In this document: positions 12,127-12,569 of the stretch, piece after piece | Position numbering within the stretch: the stretch's first letter is position 1 | Layout: each line of letters starts with the position of its first letter | Source: an uncultured Anaerococcus sp. | GTDB taxonomy: Bacteria > Bacillota_A > Clostridia > Tissierellales > Peptoniphilaceae | DNA length: 12,569 nt | Assembly: GCA_902488555.1 (NCBI GenBank) | Contig: CABTWT010000026.1 | Coordinates: 1 to 12,569, forward strand | Direction: 5' to 3' | Notes under the pieces: generated by a model | What the model was told of the DNA's origin: nothing | Databases searched by the model: none | Seen by the model: the letters and a program-made list of their open reading frames with translations, nothing else | Position numbers and translations under genes: made by a program

Positions 12127-12569
12127 TTAGATGAATAGACCTGCAAATACTACAGATACTATTGTCATAAGTTTGATTAGGATGTTTAGAGATGGTCCAG
12201 ATGTATCCTTGAATGGATCGCCTACTGTATCTCCAACTACTGCTGCCTTGTGAGCATCAGATCCTTTGCCACCTTCTACACCACTTTCGATGTATTTCTT
12301 AGCGTTATCCCAAGCTCCACCAGCATTTGACATAAAGATTGCCATCATTACGCCAGTTACAAGAGCACCTGCTAATAGTCCACCTAGGGCATGTGGTCCA
12401 AGGATGAAGCCTACAGCAATTGGTACTAGGATTGCTAGTACTCCTGGTATTACCATTTCTCTTAGTGATGCTGTTGTAGAAATTTGGATACAATTTTCAT
12501 AATCTGGTTCTTTGTTACCAGCTAGTATTTGATCATCTTCTTTAAATTGTCTTCTTACTTCTTCAATCA
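12127..12569 (-). CDS. hppA: Membrane-bound ion-pumping pyrophosphatase, C-terminal fragment (runs off right edge)
   Basis: The frame is open from the stop at 12127-12129 to the window edge (147 codons visible), extending 37 codons beyond the internal ATG at 12454-12456. HppA is a large multi-pass membrane protein that couples hydrolysis of cytoplasmic pyrophosphate to H+ or Na+ export. The fragment contains [21 protein letters not shown], a hydrophobic helix from [10 protein letters not shown], the helix with [17 protein letters not shown], and the hallmark C-terminal loop [21 protein letters not shown], whose Asp and Lys residues bind Mg-pyrophosphate, followed by a last membrane helix. The residues that decide potassium dependence and the transported ion lie upstream, outside the window, so neither can be stated. 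A large terminator follows. Confidence 0.95.
   Translation of the reverse strand, partial: IEEVRRQFKEDDQILAGNKEPDYENCIQISTTASLREMVIPGVLAILVPIAVGFILGPHALGGLLAGALVTGVMMAIFMSNAGGAWDNAKKYIESGVEGGKGSDAHKAAVVGDTVGDPFKDTSGPSLNILIKLMTIVSVVFAGLFI

Noticed and set aside
12127..12456. A stand-alone 109-residue membrane protein starting at the ATG 12454-12456
   Set aside because: The frame continues upstream to the window edge with clear HppA sequence, so this is an internal methionine.
12266..12502. Plus-strand open frame and a second minus-strand frame (12305-12493) across hppA
   Set aside because: The true HppA frame is continuous through the region with diagnostic motifs; the others are shadows.
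1..12569. CRISPR arrays, insertion sequences, prophage or toxin-antitoxin genes
   Set aside because: I saw no direct-repeat series, transposase motifs or small paired genes; gene content and composition look uniform and chromosomal.

Overview
The window is a gene-dense, AT-rich stretch of chromosome from an anaerobic Firmicute. The gene mix suggests a Tissierellia/Peptoniphilaceae-type organism (Anaerococcus-like): a butyryl-CoA-type acyl-CoA dehydrogenase, an oxygen-scavenging flavodiiron protein, a membrane pyrophosphatase, strong AGGAGG-type Shine-Dalgarno sites, and short intergenic gaps with clear intrinsic terminators. This genus-level assignment is inference; no marker gene is present to prove it. 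Twelve protein genes (two cut by the window edges) and one tRNA gene are supported. All lie on the minus strand except the flavodiiron gene. I see no insertion sequence, prophage, CRISPR array or sign of recent transfer, and no intergenic gap exceeds about 250 bases.

Layout from left to right. (1) 1-235: the N-terminus of a glutamine-dependent NAD+ synthase, running off the left edge. (2) 304-1983: an acyl-CoA dehydrogenase fused to the FAD-binding domain of the electron transfer flavoprotein alpha subunit. It is divergent from (3) 2235-3455, the flavodiiron protein. (4) 3498-4862: a class-3-like aldehyde dehydrogenase, convergent with the flavodiiron gene and sharing a terminator region with it. 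(5) 4996-5448: an AhpE-like peroxiredoxin with its own promoter. (6) 5549-6937: a two-gene unit of a membrane-anchored VanY-type carboxypeptidase followed by ridA. (7) 7172-11849: a tight operon in the order ispE-murI-ppx-ppk1, with a 4-base overlap, a 0-base junction and a 5-base gap. (8) 11923-12013: a tRNA-Leu with anticodon AAG. (9) 12127-12569: the C-terminus of the membrane pyrophosphatase HppA, running off the right edge.

Functionally, the left half is redox metabolism and protection against reactive compounds: acyl-CoA/flavin electron transfer, O2 or NO reduction, peroxide and aldehyde removal, and enamine clean-up by RidA. The right half combines envelope precursor supply (IspE for isoprenoid carriers, MurI for D-glutamate) with inorganic phosphate polymers (Ppk1 makes polyphosphate, Ppx degrades it, HppA uses pyrophosphate to drive an ion pump).

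The most notable items are the dehydrogenase-EtfA domain fusion, the A34-type tRNA-Leu, and a repeated arrangement in which one unit's terminator T-tract abuts or overlaps the -35 box of the next unit. I do not see an undescribed multi-gene system; most genes are recognisable housekeeping or metabolic families.
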